Source of the DNA: Prevotella sp. CAG:732
GTDB taxonomy: Bacteria; Bacteroidota; Bacteroidia; Bacteroidales; Bacteroidaceae
Length of the DNA: 64,000 nt
Assembly: GCA_000436035.1 (NCBI GenBank)
Contig: FR893235.1
Coordinates: 5,045 to 69,044 of the forward strand
Reading direction: 5' to 3'
The notes under the pieces are model-generated. The model was not told the DNA's origin and searched no databases. It was given only the letters and a program-made list of their open reading frames with translations. The translations under genes were made by a program, and so were the position numbers. Shown in pieces: positions 56,127 to 62,688 of this stretch. Numbering within the stretch: position 1 is the stretch's first letter; each line of letters starts with the position of its first letter.

Positions 56127-56153
56127 TTTCCAAATCAAATGAATTCTTCACTC

Positions 56154-56813
56154 TTAGTTCTTCACTTGCATGATGGTCTTCAGATCCTCCACCGTGAATT
56201 TCTTGCGGAAGGTAATCTTGATGTTCTCCTCCTTGAATCCCAAGTCCTTGAGCATTGGGATGAGGGTGTTGGCGGCACTCTGTCGAGCCGTCTCCAGGAT
56301 GTCCATATTGGGGATGTCACGGATGATGCCCTCCCTGCCTTGCTGCTCATATTGCGATAGTTCGGCATCGGAGAAGTTGCGGCGGGTGAACGCCACGTAT
56401 TGCTTCACGCCGTCGTGGTCTATCTTGCTGCTCGTGAGCATCACCTTGGGGTCGGGGAGTATGATTTCTATCTTGTCGCCCTTGCGACTTACGTTCTTCT
56501 GGGAGAAGTCCTTGAAGTCAACGTATGCCTTGAGCGTGGCGTCCATGGGGATGGCCACCTTGCGATTGGAGCCTGGCACCTCGATGTTGAAAGCTTTCTT
56601 CAAGAACGAACCTTTCAACTTCAGTTGGTCGTCGTGCGTCACAATCTTGTGAACATGAACTTCGGCAGTGTAGAGGCGGCTGCATTTCTGTATCTGCATC
56701 ACCATCATCGGAATCGTGTCGATGACTTTCGCCTTTTCCTCTGTCTTCTTCTGAGAACAGGAGGAAAAGGTGAAAACCATGGCAGATAATATGATAAATA
56801 ATACCTTTTTCAT
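56154..56813 (-). CDS. DUF4230 lipoprotein
   Basis: 219 residues starting at ATG 56813. The signal MKKVLFIILSAMVFTFSSC ends in a lipobox (Cys19). The body is a DUF4230 domain with the C-terminal helix SAANTLIPMLKDLGF, clearly related to the neighbouring 55563 protein (AKQQFREMLGAMGF). Function unknown. A TACCTTTGC promoter box at 56835-56843 lies inside the frame upstream of this ATG, which excludes the earlier ATG at 56849. Confidence 0.72.
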   Translation of the reverse strand: MKKVLFIILSAMVFTFSSCSQKKTEEKAKVIDTIPMMVMQIQKCSRLYTAEVHVHKIVTHDDQLKLKGSFLKKAFNIEVPGSNRKVAIPMDATLKAYVDFKDFSQKNVSRKGDKIEIILPDPKVMLTSSKIDHDGVKQYVAFTRRNFSDAELSQYEQQGREGIIRDIPNMDILETARQSAANTLIPMLKDLGFKEENIKITFRKKFTVEDLKTIMQVKN

Positions 56814-56834
56814 GCGAATTGTCTCGTTTTGGCT

Positions 56835-56843
56835 GCAAAGGTA
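56835..56843 (-). promoter_or_regulatory. -7 box for the DUF4230 pair
   Basis: TACCTTTGC on the minus strand, 22 bp before the ATG at 56813; it decides the start of that gene. Confidence 0.65.
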
Positions 56844-56950
56844 CATCATTTTGTCGGAAAAACCAAAACTTTTGCTTACTTTTTGCTTGCCTTCTTGTCG
56901 CAGCTAGTGTTCTTCTCTGTCTGTAGGTTTGTTTTGTGGAGAATGGAACG

Positions 56951-58045
56951 TTAGAAGTGATTGCCCCTGGAGGTCTCTTTGTCATGGAAGAAACCCCTCA
57001 GTCCGCCCACGATATAAGCAGCCTTGTTCATCGGCTTATGGTGCAGTATCTGCTGGGCGATGAAGTAGTCTTTGTGCAAGAACCAGTCGTGCAACTCGCC
57101 CACGTAGTCGGTGCGCATGTGCAGGCTCAGGTCGATGGCGGTCTTCTCCTCCACGCCATAGGTGTAGATGAGTTTCACCTTCAGTTGCAGCTGCCAGTAG
57201 GCTTGTTGAGCCAGCATCTCCTCGGTAGGCTCCACGTATTTTCTGTTGTGCAGGGTGAAGGAGATGTGGTCGGGCATAGCCTTCTTGATGTGGGCTTGGT
57301 AGAAGGGTTTGTAGGTGAAGTACTCGTCGATGATGCTCTTGTCGAAGAGCGACTTCAACTCTTGTTGGGCGGTGAGGAGCTGCTTGGCTTCCAGGTCGCC
57401 GAAGTACTGGTAGGCTTCTCTGCCCTTCAATAGCAACATCAGACTGGTGGGCGAGATGGAGGTGTAGCCACGGGCAGCCCAACAGTGCAGGAGTACGTAC
57501 ATCTTTCGAGTTGCCACGCTGTGCATTTTGTCCATGGCATTGAGGTCGATGGTGGTTACGCCCTTGTCGAAGGCGAAGAAGTACTGCATCAGGGCGTAGT
57601 CGAAACGTAGTTTTACCATCCATAAGCCGTTGCTCGACTTGTAGAAGTCGGGGGTGAAGAGACTGTCGAAGTGCTTGTGGTAGGTGGTGTCGTTCATCTT
57701 GTAGGGAATGTCGATGGACTTCTTTGCCATCTGGCAGAGCTTGTCTTTGAGCCAGAGATTGTTGGATCGGTTGTATCCGAACTCCTTGAGGGGCATGACG
57801 ACATCGACGTGTCCTGCCTGGAATTGTTCTTTGGTGAAGGGGAGGTGCCCGTGCATCAGGTTGGCTGGCACGATGAATTTCTTGATCACCGTCTGGTTGT
57901 GCTTGATGATGAGCATCAGGAGTTTGTACTCGGCTGCGTTGTAGTCGTTGTACATCAGTCCTTGGGTGCCAAGGATGGAGATGAGGTCTTTCTGGTGAGT
58001 GTCCTCATGGAGCAAGATCGGTTCTGGTTCTTGATTGTCTGCCAT
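56951..58045 (-). CDS. Plasmid-type replication initiator (Rep_3/RepB-like)
   Basis: 364 residues. The N-terminal region (about 30-160) and the central region (about 190-290) each look like a winged helix, as in the duplicated Rep_3 initiators. Recognisable pieces are MDKMHSVATRKMYVLLHC, LLKGREAYQYFGDLEAKQLL and FDKSIIDEYFTYKPF, the usual series of helix plus beta-hairpin before the C-terminal DNA-binding part. Rep_3 proteins bind iterons at plasmid or prophage origins. No relaxase, partition or integrase gene is visible, so it may be a remnant. The assignment is from pattern only. Confidence 0.5.
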   Translation of the reverse strand: MADNQEPEPILLHEDTHQKDLISILGTQGLMYNDYNAAEYKLLMLIIKHNQTVIKKFIVPANLMHGHLPFTKEQFQAGHVDVVMPLKEFGYNRSNNLWLKDKLCQMAKKSIDIPYKMNDTTYHKHFDSLFTPDFYKSSNGLWMVKLRFDYALMQYFFAFDKGVTTIDLNAMDKMHSVATRKMYVLLHCWAARGYTSISPTSLMLLLKGREAYQYFGDLEAKQLLTAQQELKSLFDKSIIDEYFTYKPFYQAHIKKAMPDHISFTLHNRKYVEPTEEMLAQQAYWQLQLKVKLIYTYGVEEKTAIDLSLHMRTDYVGELHDWFLHKDYFIAQQILHHKPMNKAAYIVGGLRGFFHDKETSRGNHF

Positions 58046-58113
58046 TGCTTTTTTGTTTAAATATTAATAAAAAATAAAAGCATGGGAGGGAACAGAATGA
58101 AATCTCTCTAATA

Positions 58114-58179
58114 TGCCCCACCTTATTTATGATGGTCTTGGAGGGGCATTTGCAATTAAACGACTCAAACTGCCCCACC
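58114..58179. repeat. Three TGCCCC(A/T)CC motifs upstream of the rep-like gene
   Basis: TGCCCCACC at 58114-58122 and 58171-58179 and the inverted TGCCCCTCC at 58140-58148, all within 66 bp and 70-135 bp in front of the rep-like start codon. Possible iterons or operator. The rest of 58046-58484 has a small TCCCGA/TCGGGA hairpin near 58193 and no gene that I can support. Confidence 0.35.
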
Positions 58180-58484
58180 ATGCCTATATAAATCCCGACA
58201 TTTCGGGAAATACATAGCGGAGCCATGTTTGAATCTGCTCGTTTTTTGCAAATACCCATTTAGGAGCGACCAACTTCTAAGAGTACATTTAGAGAGTAAC
58301 AGACCCAAAGTCTTGAAGAGATTTCACCGCAGTTGTACTACGGATTCATCTTTTCTGATATGTGTCACAAAGGTAACAATAATTATTGGTTTATCCAAAT
58401 ATATTCGACATTATTTTCACTTTTCCTCGATATTTCTTTCGTTTTGCGTGATTCTTGCATAAAAGTAGTATAAAACTCAACCAT

Positions 58485-58529
58485 TTCGCCCCATGTACCT
58501 CCTGGTGGGTGGGAGGTGCATGGGGCGAA
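58485..58529. repeat. 45-bp hairpin element, copy 1
   Basis: 18-bp arms starting TTCGCCCCATG (58485-58502) and ending CATGGGGCGAA (58512-58529) with one mismatch pair, loop TGGTGGGTG. The second copy is at 59097. Confidence 0.85.
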
Positions 58530-58597
58530 GTTCAATATTCACTTGACAGTCCCACTGCAAAAACAGTCGCAATTGCGACAAAAGTTGCAGTGGAGGG

Positions 58598-59083
58598 GTG
58601 GATGATGCCTTTCTCTTCAATAGTGCTAAAAGGTATAATGTGAAAGGTAGGAAGTATTTCAATACTATCCAAAAGTACTATGTCGTCGATCTTGGACTGA
58701 GAAATGCCAAACTGAATTTCCGGCAGCAAGAACGTTCTCATTTGATGGAAAATATGCTGTATAACGAACTTGTCCATAGGGGCTATAATGTAGATGTCGG
58801 TGTAGTGGAGGTCGAGCGAATGGTCGATGGCAAGCGCAAGCAGTGTCAGTATGAAATAGACTTTGTCATCAATATTGGCAGCGAGAAAGTATATATCCAG
58901 TCTGCCTTGAATGTTGATACAGTGGAAAAGAAAGAGCAAGAAACCTTTTCGCTGCATCATACGGAAGACTTCTTTCGCAAGATTGTGGTAGTCGATGGTA
59001 GTCAGAAAATGTGGATAGATGCTGATGGAGTTATGTATGTAGGGGTGATTCCTTTCTTGCTTGAAGATTATTTGACAGCTTAG
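58598..59083 (+). pseudogene. C-terminal fragment of a DUF4143 AAA ATPase gene
   Basis: About 161 codons encode only the C-terminal DUF4143 region of the ATPase family: DAFLFNSAKRYNVKGRKYF, YYVVDLGLRN, LMENMLYNELVHRGYNVDVG and the nuclease-like EIDFVIN with IQSALNV. The N-terminal AAA domain (about 250-300 residues, Walker A and B) is missing. The first in-frame GTG at 58598 coincides with the point where family similarity starts, and upstream codons look unrelated, so this is a deletion breakpoint. There is no promoter box in front. The fragment stands between two copies of a 45-bp hairpin. Confidence 0.75.
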
Positions 59084-59096
59084 CTACTGATACGAT

Positions 59097-59141
59097 TTCG
59101 CCCCATGCACCTCCTGGTGGGTAGGAGGTGCATGGGGCGAA
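59097..59141. repeat. 45-bp hairpin element, copy 2
   Basis: Perfect 18-bp arms (59097-59114 and 59124-59141) with the loop TGGTGGGTA; differs from copy 1 at two positions. It begins 14 bp after the fragment's stop codon. Confidence 0.85.
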
Positions 59142-59167
59142 GAAATGTATGGTTGAGTCTGATGCAA

Positions 59168-59231
59168 GCTTAGTCCAAACTGTCGTCAAATAGTTCACCC
59201 ACTTTGACATGTAGCACACGTGCTATGCTTT
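59168..59231 (-). pseudogene. 3' remnant of an Xre-type regulator gene / 64-bp direct repeat, left copy
   Basis: Identical over 64 bp to 60060-60123. Read on the minus strand, extending to about 59255, it encodes YGIEPNRLESIARVLHVKVG and then ELFDDSLD-stop, the C-terminus of a phage-repressor-like helix-turn-helix protein. The rest of that gene is gone. The PIN toxin gene reads into this remnant in another frame and takes its last residues and stop codon from it. Confidence 0.75.
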
Positions 59232-59245
59232 CCAACCGGTTAGGC

Positions 59246-59662
59246 TCAATGCCGTAGATATTTTATAAAATCATCAATGCCAATAACTTCCACTTTTGGA
59301 AAAGGAATGTTGGCTAGTTCGTTGTAATGTTTGTCTTCTGTGACAATAAAAATGGCATTGCTTGCGATGGCGCAATCCACAAATTTGTTGTCGTCTTCAT
59401 CAGCATGGATAAGTCCAAAACTATAATGAGGGTCTATGAATGTTACGTTTGTTAGAATTTGCATGTAAGATAGTACGATTCTAGCAGCTTTGGGACTGAT
59501 GTTGCGAGCGATTACCTCTTCGTATTCTTCCAATATTTCGTTTGACACGCACAATGTATATTCACCGTTAACAAACTTTTGCCATATCTCTGCATATTGG
59601 TTATGCGCAGAAAGTGACATGATGAGACAATTAGTGTCTAGTACGATTCTTTCACTTAGCAT
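59246..59662 (-). CDS. PIN-domain toxin of a toxin-antitoxin pair
   Basis: 138 residues forming one PIN domain: Asp in VLDTNCLIMSL (about residue 9), Glu in EILEEYEEVIAR and the acidic cluster HADEDDNKFVDCAIAS, then IFIVTEDKHYNEL. These are the Mg2+ ligands of PIN ribonucleases. It matches the putative PIN-family toxin group. Its start overlaps the end of the antitoxin gene by 7 nt. The last residues (about YLRH) and the stop codon come from the Xre remnant behind it, so its natural C-terminus has probably been replaced. Confidence 0.85.
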   Translation of the reverse strand: MLSERIVLDTNCLIMSLSAHNQYAEIWQKFVNGEYTLCVSNEILEEYEEVIARNISPKAARIVLSYMQILTNVTFIDPHYSFGLIHADEDDNKFVDCAIASNAIFIVTEDKHYNELANIPFPKVEVIGIDDFIKYLRH

Positions 59663-59898
59663 GGTATGGCTGCTTTATTGTATGGTGTTCTTTCGTGAAG
59701 TGTTCGGAAACTCTCTACTTTCTGGTCGTTGAGTGTTCCATTGTCCCATAATCTGTCAATTTCTCCTTTGAGTTGAGATGCAAGATAGTCCATGATAACT
59801 TTGCGCAATCCTTCCAACTCTTCCTTGCTGTTGATAATTGATACGAGGTCAAGAAGTTCTATTTGCGCTTCGTTGAGTATGGTTCGTTTGCTGTTCAT
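59656..59898 (-). CDS. Antitoxin of the PIN toxin pair
   Basis: 80 residues from the ATG at 59898, with a strong ribosome site AGGAGG just upstream. The protein is helical and acidic (NEAQIELLDLVSIINSKEEL, VIMDYLASQLKGEIDRLWD), as in antitoxins that wrap around PIN toxins with a C-terminal helix. It resembles antitoxins encoded ahead of PIN genes in Bacteroidota. A 20-bp palindrome directly behind its -7 box suggests autoregulation by the complex. Confidence 0.75.
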   Translation of the reverse strand: MNSKRTILNEAQIELLDLVSIINSKEELEGLRKVIMDYLASQLKGEIDRLWDNGTLNDQKVESFRTLHERTPYNKAAIPC

Positions 59899-59925
59899 AT
59901 TGTTCCTCCTAAATTTAAGAATGAT

Positions 59926-59966
59926 TGATGTTTGTATGATATAATCATCATACGGTTGCAAAGATA
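59926..59966 (-). promoter_or_regulatory. Promoter and palindromic operator of the toxin-antitoxin pair
   Basis: -7 box TATCTTTGC (59958-59966, minus strand) followed by GTATGAT-N6-ATCATAC (59934-59953). 41 bp are 35/41 identical to the promoter region of the Rpn-type gene at 61180-61220. Confidence 0.7.
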
Positions 59967-60059
59967 ATGAAAAAGTTCGGAATGCGCAAGAAAAAGAGGC
60001 ATTATTTCTATTTGTTGGGATGAAATAGGAAGAGGGTGAGGCATTTGTTGGTTCTATAT

Positions 60060-60123
60060 GCTTAGTCCAAACTGTCGTCAAATAGTTCACCCACTTTGAC
60101 ATGTAGCACACGTGCTATGCTTT
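60060..60123 (-). repeat. 64-bp direct repeat, right copy (Xre 3' remnant)
   Basis: Perfect copy of 59168-59231. Here the similarity to the Xre C-terminus stops at once: an in-frame TGA precedes the shared part. The two copies are 892 bp apart and bracket the toxin-antitoxin pair. Confidence 0.9.
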
Positions 60124-60163
60124 TTCAGAATGTTTCGCTCAGTATATTTTGAAACGTATAGGT

Positions 60164-61147
60164 TTAGTCCTTCAAGCTATTGAGCTGCTCTTGTGTCAAG
60201 CCGGTGTAGGCAATGATTTGATTGTCGGGTACTCTGTTGAGAAGCATGGCTTTTGCCACTTTTTCGATACCTTGCAGGATACCTTGCCCGATACCTTTTT
60301 GGATACCTTTCTCCATACCTTTCTCCATACCTTTCTCCATACCTTTTTTGTATCTGTCATTGAGCAAGGTTCTCTCCACTCTGATGTTGTCGAGTGCCTT
60401 GTCGTATGCTCGAAGCTCGGCATCGGTGAATGCCGTGACTTTCAGTTCAGCCAAAGCCTTGTTGATTTCTGGATTCTCAGTGAGTTCCTCTGGCACTTGA
60501 TCGGTGCTCGCATTGATTTCCGTGAGGAAGCGAAGCCAAAGCACTGCCATGCGCTTCTCCAGCATGGACTGGGGCTTGAACTTCGGCAACTCGATGAAGG
60601 TGAAGTGCAAACCATTGATTACCTTCTTGCTGTCCTTGTCGTGTACGATCTTGTAGTTGTGGATGAAGGTATCGGGCATGTCACGCTCGAAGATGGCATT
60701 GACGAGGTTGAGGGAATATACTGGTTTGAGAGTATCGTAATCCTCTCCCGTGGCGGCTTGCGACACATAGAGCTTGGAGGCATTGAAGAGTACTCGCTGC
60801 TGGAAGGCGTTGCTCCATTCCATCTGCATCTCCACGCAGAACTTTCTGCCATTGATGTCCTCGCAGAGCACGTCCACGATGGAGTTCTTGTGCTCGTATA
60901 GCTCAGGCACAAGTTCCGTGGGCAGGTACTTGATGTGTTGTATCTGCTCATCGTCGCTCAGTGGCAAGAGGGCATTGAGCAAACTCATCAACAAGTCTGG
61001 GTGCTTGCTGAATATCTTCTTGAAAATCAAGTCAACCTTTGGGTCTAGATACTTCATCTGTCCTTTCTCCTTTGCTATTGTTATTGCACTTGAAATGCCA
61101 TCTGTGGCATTTCCTTCTTGGTGTAAAACTTCCTTGGTTTTCGCCAT
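60164..61147 (-). CDS. Rpn-family recombination-promoting nuclease (PD-(D/E)XK transposase-like)
   Basis: 327 residues. The core YLDPKVDLIFKKIFSKHPDLLMSLLN and the catalytic stretch IVDVLCEDINGRKFCVEMQ (Asp...Glu-x-Gln, PD-(D/E)XK type) match Rpn/YhgA-like proteins. A C-terminal segment carries a Lys-Gly-x-x repeat (KGMEKGMEKGMEKG and related, residues about 267-293) ahead of a helix with LLNRVPDNQIIAYTGLT. Rpn proteins are DNA nucleases; in E. coli their repeats vary between strains and act in phage defence or gene transfer. An AGGAG ribosome site supports the ATG at 61147. The promoter is shared in sequence with the antitoxin gene. Confidence 0.85.
   Translation of the reverse strand: MAKTKEVLHQEGNATDGISSAITIAKEKGQMKYLDPKVDLIFKKIFSKHPDLLMSLLNALLPLSDDEQIQHIKYLPTELVPELYEHKNSIVDVLCEDINGRKFCVEMQMEWSNAFQQRVLFNASKLYVSQAATGEDYDTLKPVYSLNLVNAIFERDMPDTFIHNYKIVHDKDSKKVINGLHFTFIELPKFKPQSMLEKRMAVLWLRFLTEINASTDQVPEELTENPEINKALAELKVTAFTDAELRAYDKALDNIRVERTLLNDRYKKGMEKGMEKGMEKGIQKGIGQGILQGIEKVAKAMLLNRVPDNQIIAYTGLTQEQLNSLKD
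60267..60350 (-). repeat. 12-bp coding minisatellite in the Rpn gene (7 units)
   Basis: Seven 12-bp units on the plus strand begin ATACCTT at 60267, 60279, 60291, 60303, 60315, 60327 and 60339; three (60303-60338) are identical ATACCTTTCTCC. They encode Lys-Gly-x-x repeats and stay in frame on gain or loss. Confidence 0.9.
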
Positions 61148-61179
61148 ATCTGTTTCTCCTATGATTTTAATTGTTAAAC

Positions 61180-61220
61180 TGATGTTGGCATGATATGATC
61201 ATCATACAGCTGCAAAGTTA
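61180..61220 (-). promoter_or_regulatory. Promoter and palindromic operator of the Rpn-type gene
   Basis: -7 box TAACTTTGC (61212-61220, minus strand) and GCATGAT-N6-ATCATAC (61188-61207). It has the same layout and 35 of 41 bases in common with 59926-59966. Confidence 0.7.
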
Positions 61221-61402
61221 CACTTTTTTGCACAAACTCCCAAACATTTTCGAAGAAAAAAAAGAAAAAATCCTCGCGCGCACACGCACGTATTACGTAT
61301 TATATAAAATATATAGTATGTATATAGATACTATATGGTATTATGGTTTTTAGAATTTTCCTTCGTAACGTGTTGAATGATAGGTATTTGTAATTTTATC
61401 TC

Positions 61403-61515
61403 TCTCGCTGTATATAACGCTGGAGGACTTTTTGGCGGCCGATTCTCGCTGTATATAACCCTTTCTCTCGCTGTATATAACGCTGGGAGTGGGCATTCTC
61501 GCTGCTTATAACGCT
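61403..61515 (+). repeat. Four copies of a TCTCGCTGTATATAAC motif
   Basis: Copies start at 61403, 61444, 61466 and 61497 (the last reads GCTGCTTATAAC), spaced 41, 22 and 31 bp. A fifth, inverted copy lies at 63140-63155 downstream of the amidase gene. The 61148-61917 interval contains no gene that I can support: it holds the Rpn promoter, this array, array E, the decamer array and the HU promoter. Confidence 0.8.
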
Positions 61516-61524
61516 AGGGAGAAT

Positions 61525-61625
61525 ACTCCTAGTCGCATCAGCCTACACTCCTAGTCGCATCAGCTTACACTCCTAGTCGCATCAGCTTGTGCTCCTAGTC
61601 GTATCAGCTTGTGCTCCTAGGTGTG
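61525..61625 (+). repeat. 22-bp tandem array E (4 units plus partial)
   Basis: Units at 61525, 61547, 61569 and 61591, partial from 61613; core ACTCCTAGTC or GCTCCTAGTC, the same family as arrays A and C. Confidence 0.92.
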
Positions 61626-61690
61626 TTTTTCTTTATCTTTTTATTTGTTCTTGAGGATATAGGTTGAGGTGGATTGAATTGTGGTAACTC

Positions 61691-61790
61691 GGACGAAAGT
61701 GAACAGAAGTGGACGTAAGTGTGCGATAGTGTACGGAAGTGGACGAAAATGAACCGAAGTGGGTAGAACTGGACGAAAGTGGGCGAATGG
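61691..61790 (+). repeat. 10-bp tandem array, ten units, consensus GGACGAAAGT
   Basis: Ten consecutive decamers beginning at 61691, every 10 bp, match GGACGAAAGT with zero to about five changes (for example GAACAGAAGT, GGACGTAAGT, GTACGGAAGT). The array ends 11 bp before the -7 box TATCTTTG at 61802-61815 that serves the HU gene. Confidence 0.85.
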
Positions 61791-61917
61791 GACTTCCCCA
61801 ATGAGTTATCTTTGCAAATGCAATCCGAAACACGGATGCGAGATGGCTGATATACTCGTCGATGGCGCCAGATGGGTAGTCTGCTTTCTCTCTTATTCAT
61901 TTAAACATTTATCAATT

Positions 61918-62547
61918 ATGGCAGTAAAGTACAGTTTGGCAAAAATGAACACTAAGTTGAATGGCAAGTCTTATGAGAAAGTCTATGCCCATGCTCAGGT
62001 GAATGAGACCACTTCCTTGAAGAAGTTCTCGCAGTTGATCGCTTCGCAGACCACCGTGTCGAGAGCGGATGTGAGCGCAGTGCTCATCAGTAGCGTGGAG
62101 AACTTGGTGATGGAGTTGCAGCGAGGCAACCAGGTGGAGTTCGGAGAGTTGGGCAAGTTCCGCTTGCAGTTGATGAGCGATGGAACGGATACTGCCAGTG
62201 ACTTTACTTCCGACAATATCAAGGGCGTGCGCATCCAGTTTGTGCCAGGCGATGACTTGGCGGATATGTTCAACCAGATGGAGTTCACCCCTGTGGCATC
62301 CCGCCTCGTTCAGAAGGCAGCCCTCAAGGCAGAGAAGACTGGTGTCGCTACGGTGGACATCGCTGAGGCGAAGGCTGCGGCTAGCAAGAAGAACAATGCT
62401 GCGGCAGGAGAAGGCGGCAAGGACAACACCGGAAGTGGTTCTCAGACTGGAGGCTCACAGACAGGCTCAGGCTCTCAGGCTGGTGGAGGCTCTCAGGCAG
62501 GCGGCAGCTCTAGCAGCACCGGCGACGAAAACGTCAAGGAATATTAA
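61918..62547 (+). CDS. HU-family DNA-binding protein with low-complexity tail
   Basis: 209 residues from the ATG at 61918 (RBS region AT-rich; the frame is open further upstream without family similarity). Residues 1-125 are an HU/IHF-like domain of the longer Bacteroidota type: LKKFSQLIASQTTVSRADVS, VELGELG-like QVEFGELGKFRLQL and a C-terminal helix. The tail after residue 165 is rich in Gly, Ser and Gln. Genes of this type precede the smalltalk and amidase genes in many Bacteroidales genomes. Probably binds or bends DNA. Confidence 0.85.
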   Translation: MAVKYSLAKMNTKLNGKSYEKVYAHAQVNETTSLKKFSQLIASQTTVSRADVSAVLISSVENLVMELQRGNQVEFGELGKFRLQLMSDGTDTASDFTSDNIKGVRIQFVPGDDLADMFNQMEFTPVASRLVQKAALKAEKTGVATVDIAEAKAAASKKNNAAAGEGGKDNTGSGSQTGGSQTGSGSQAGGGSQAGGSSSSTGDENVKEY

Positions 62548-62564
62548 TCTTATAAAAGAAAGGA

Positions 62565-62675
62565 ATGACAATGACAGAAAAGACCAAACAGACTTGGAGT
62601 GAGATTTTGAAGTTCGTAGTGACCGTGATGACCGCCGTGCTCGGCGCATTAGGTATCTCTTCGTGTAGTAGATAG
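62565..62675 (+). CDS. Smalltalk protein
   Basis: 36 residues, MTMTEKTKQTWSEILKF then a hydrophobic helix VVTVMTAVLGALGI and the ending SSCSR. The plan (polar helix start, one membrane helix, Ser-Cys near the end) is that of the smalltalk family, known only as a tiny gene between HU-type and amidase genes in Bacteroidales. Role unknown. It starts 17 bp after the HU stop codon; an ATG at 62571 is an alternative start. Confidence 0.8.
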   Translation: MTMTEKTKQTWSEILKFVVTVMTAVLGALGISSCSR

Positions 62676-62688
62676 GAGGGCGTGTGAC

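Noticed and set aside
58005..58259. An 84-codon minus-strand frame upstream of the rep-like gene
   Set aside because: It overlaps the start of the rep-like gene in another frame and shows no conserved features.
58598..59083. An intact small gene
   Set aside because: The product begins in the middle of the DUF4143 family domain and lacks the ATPase domain and a promoter, so it is listed as a pseudogene fragment.
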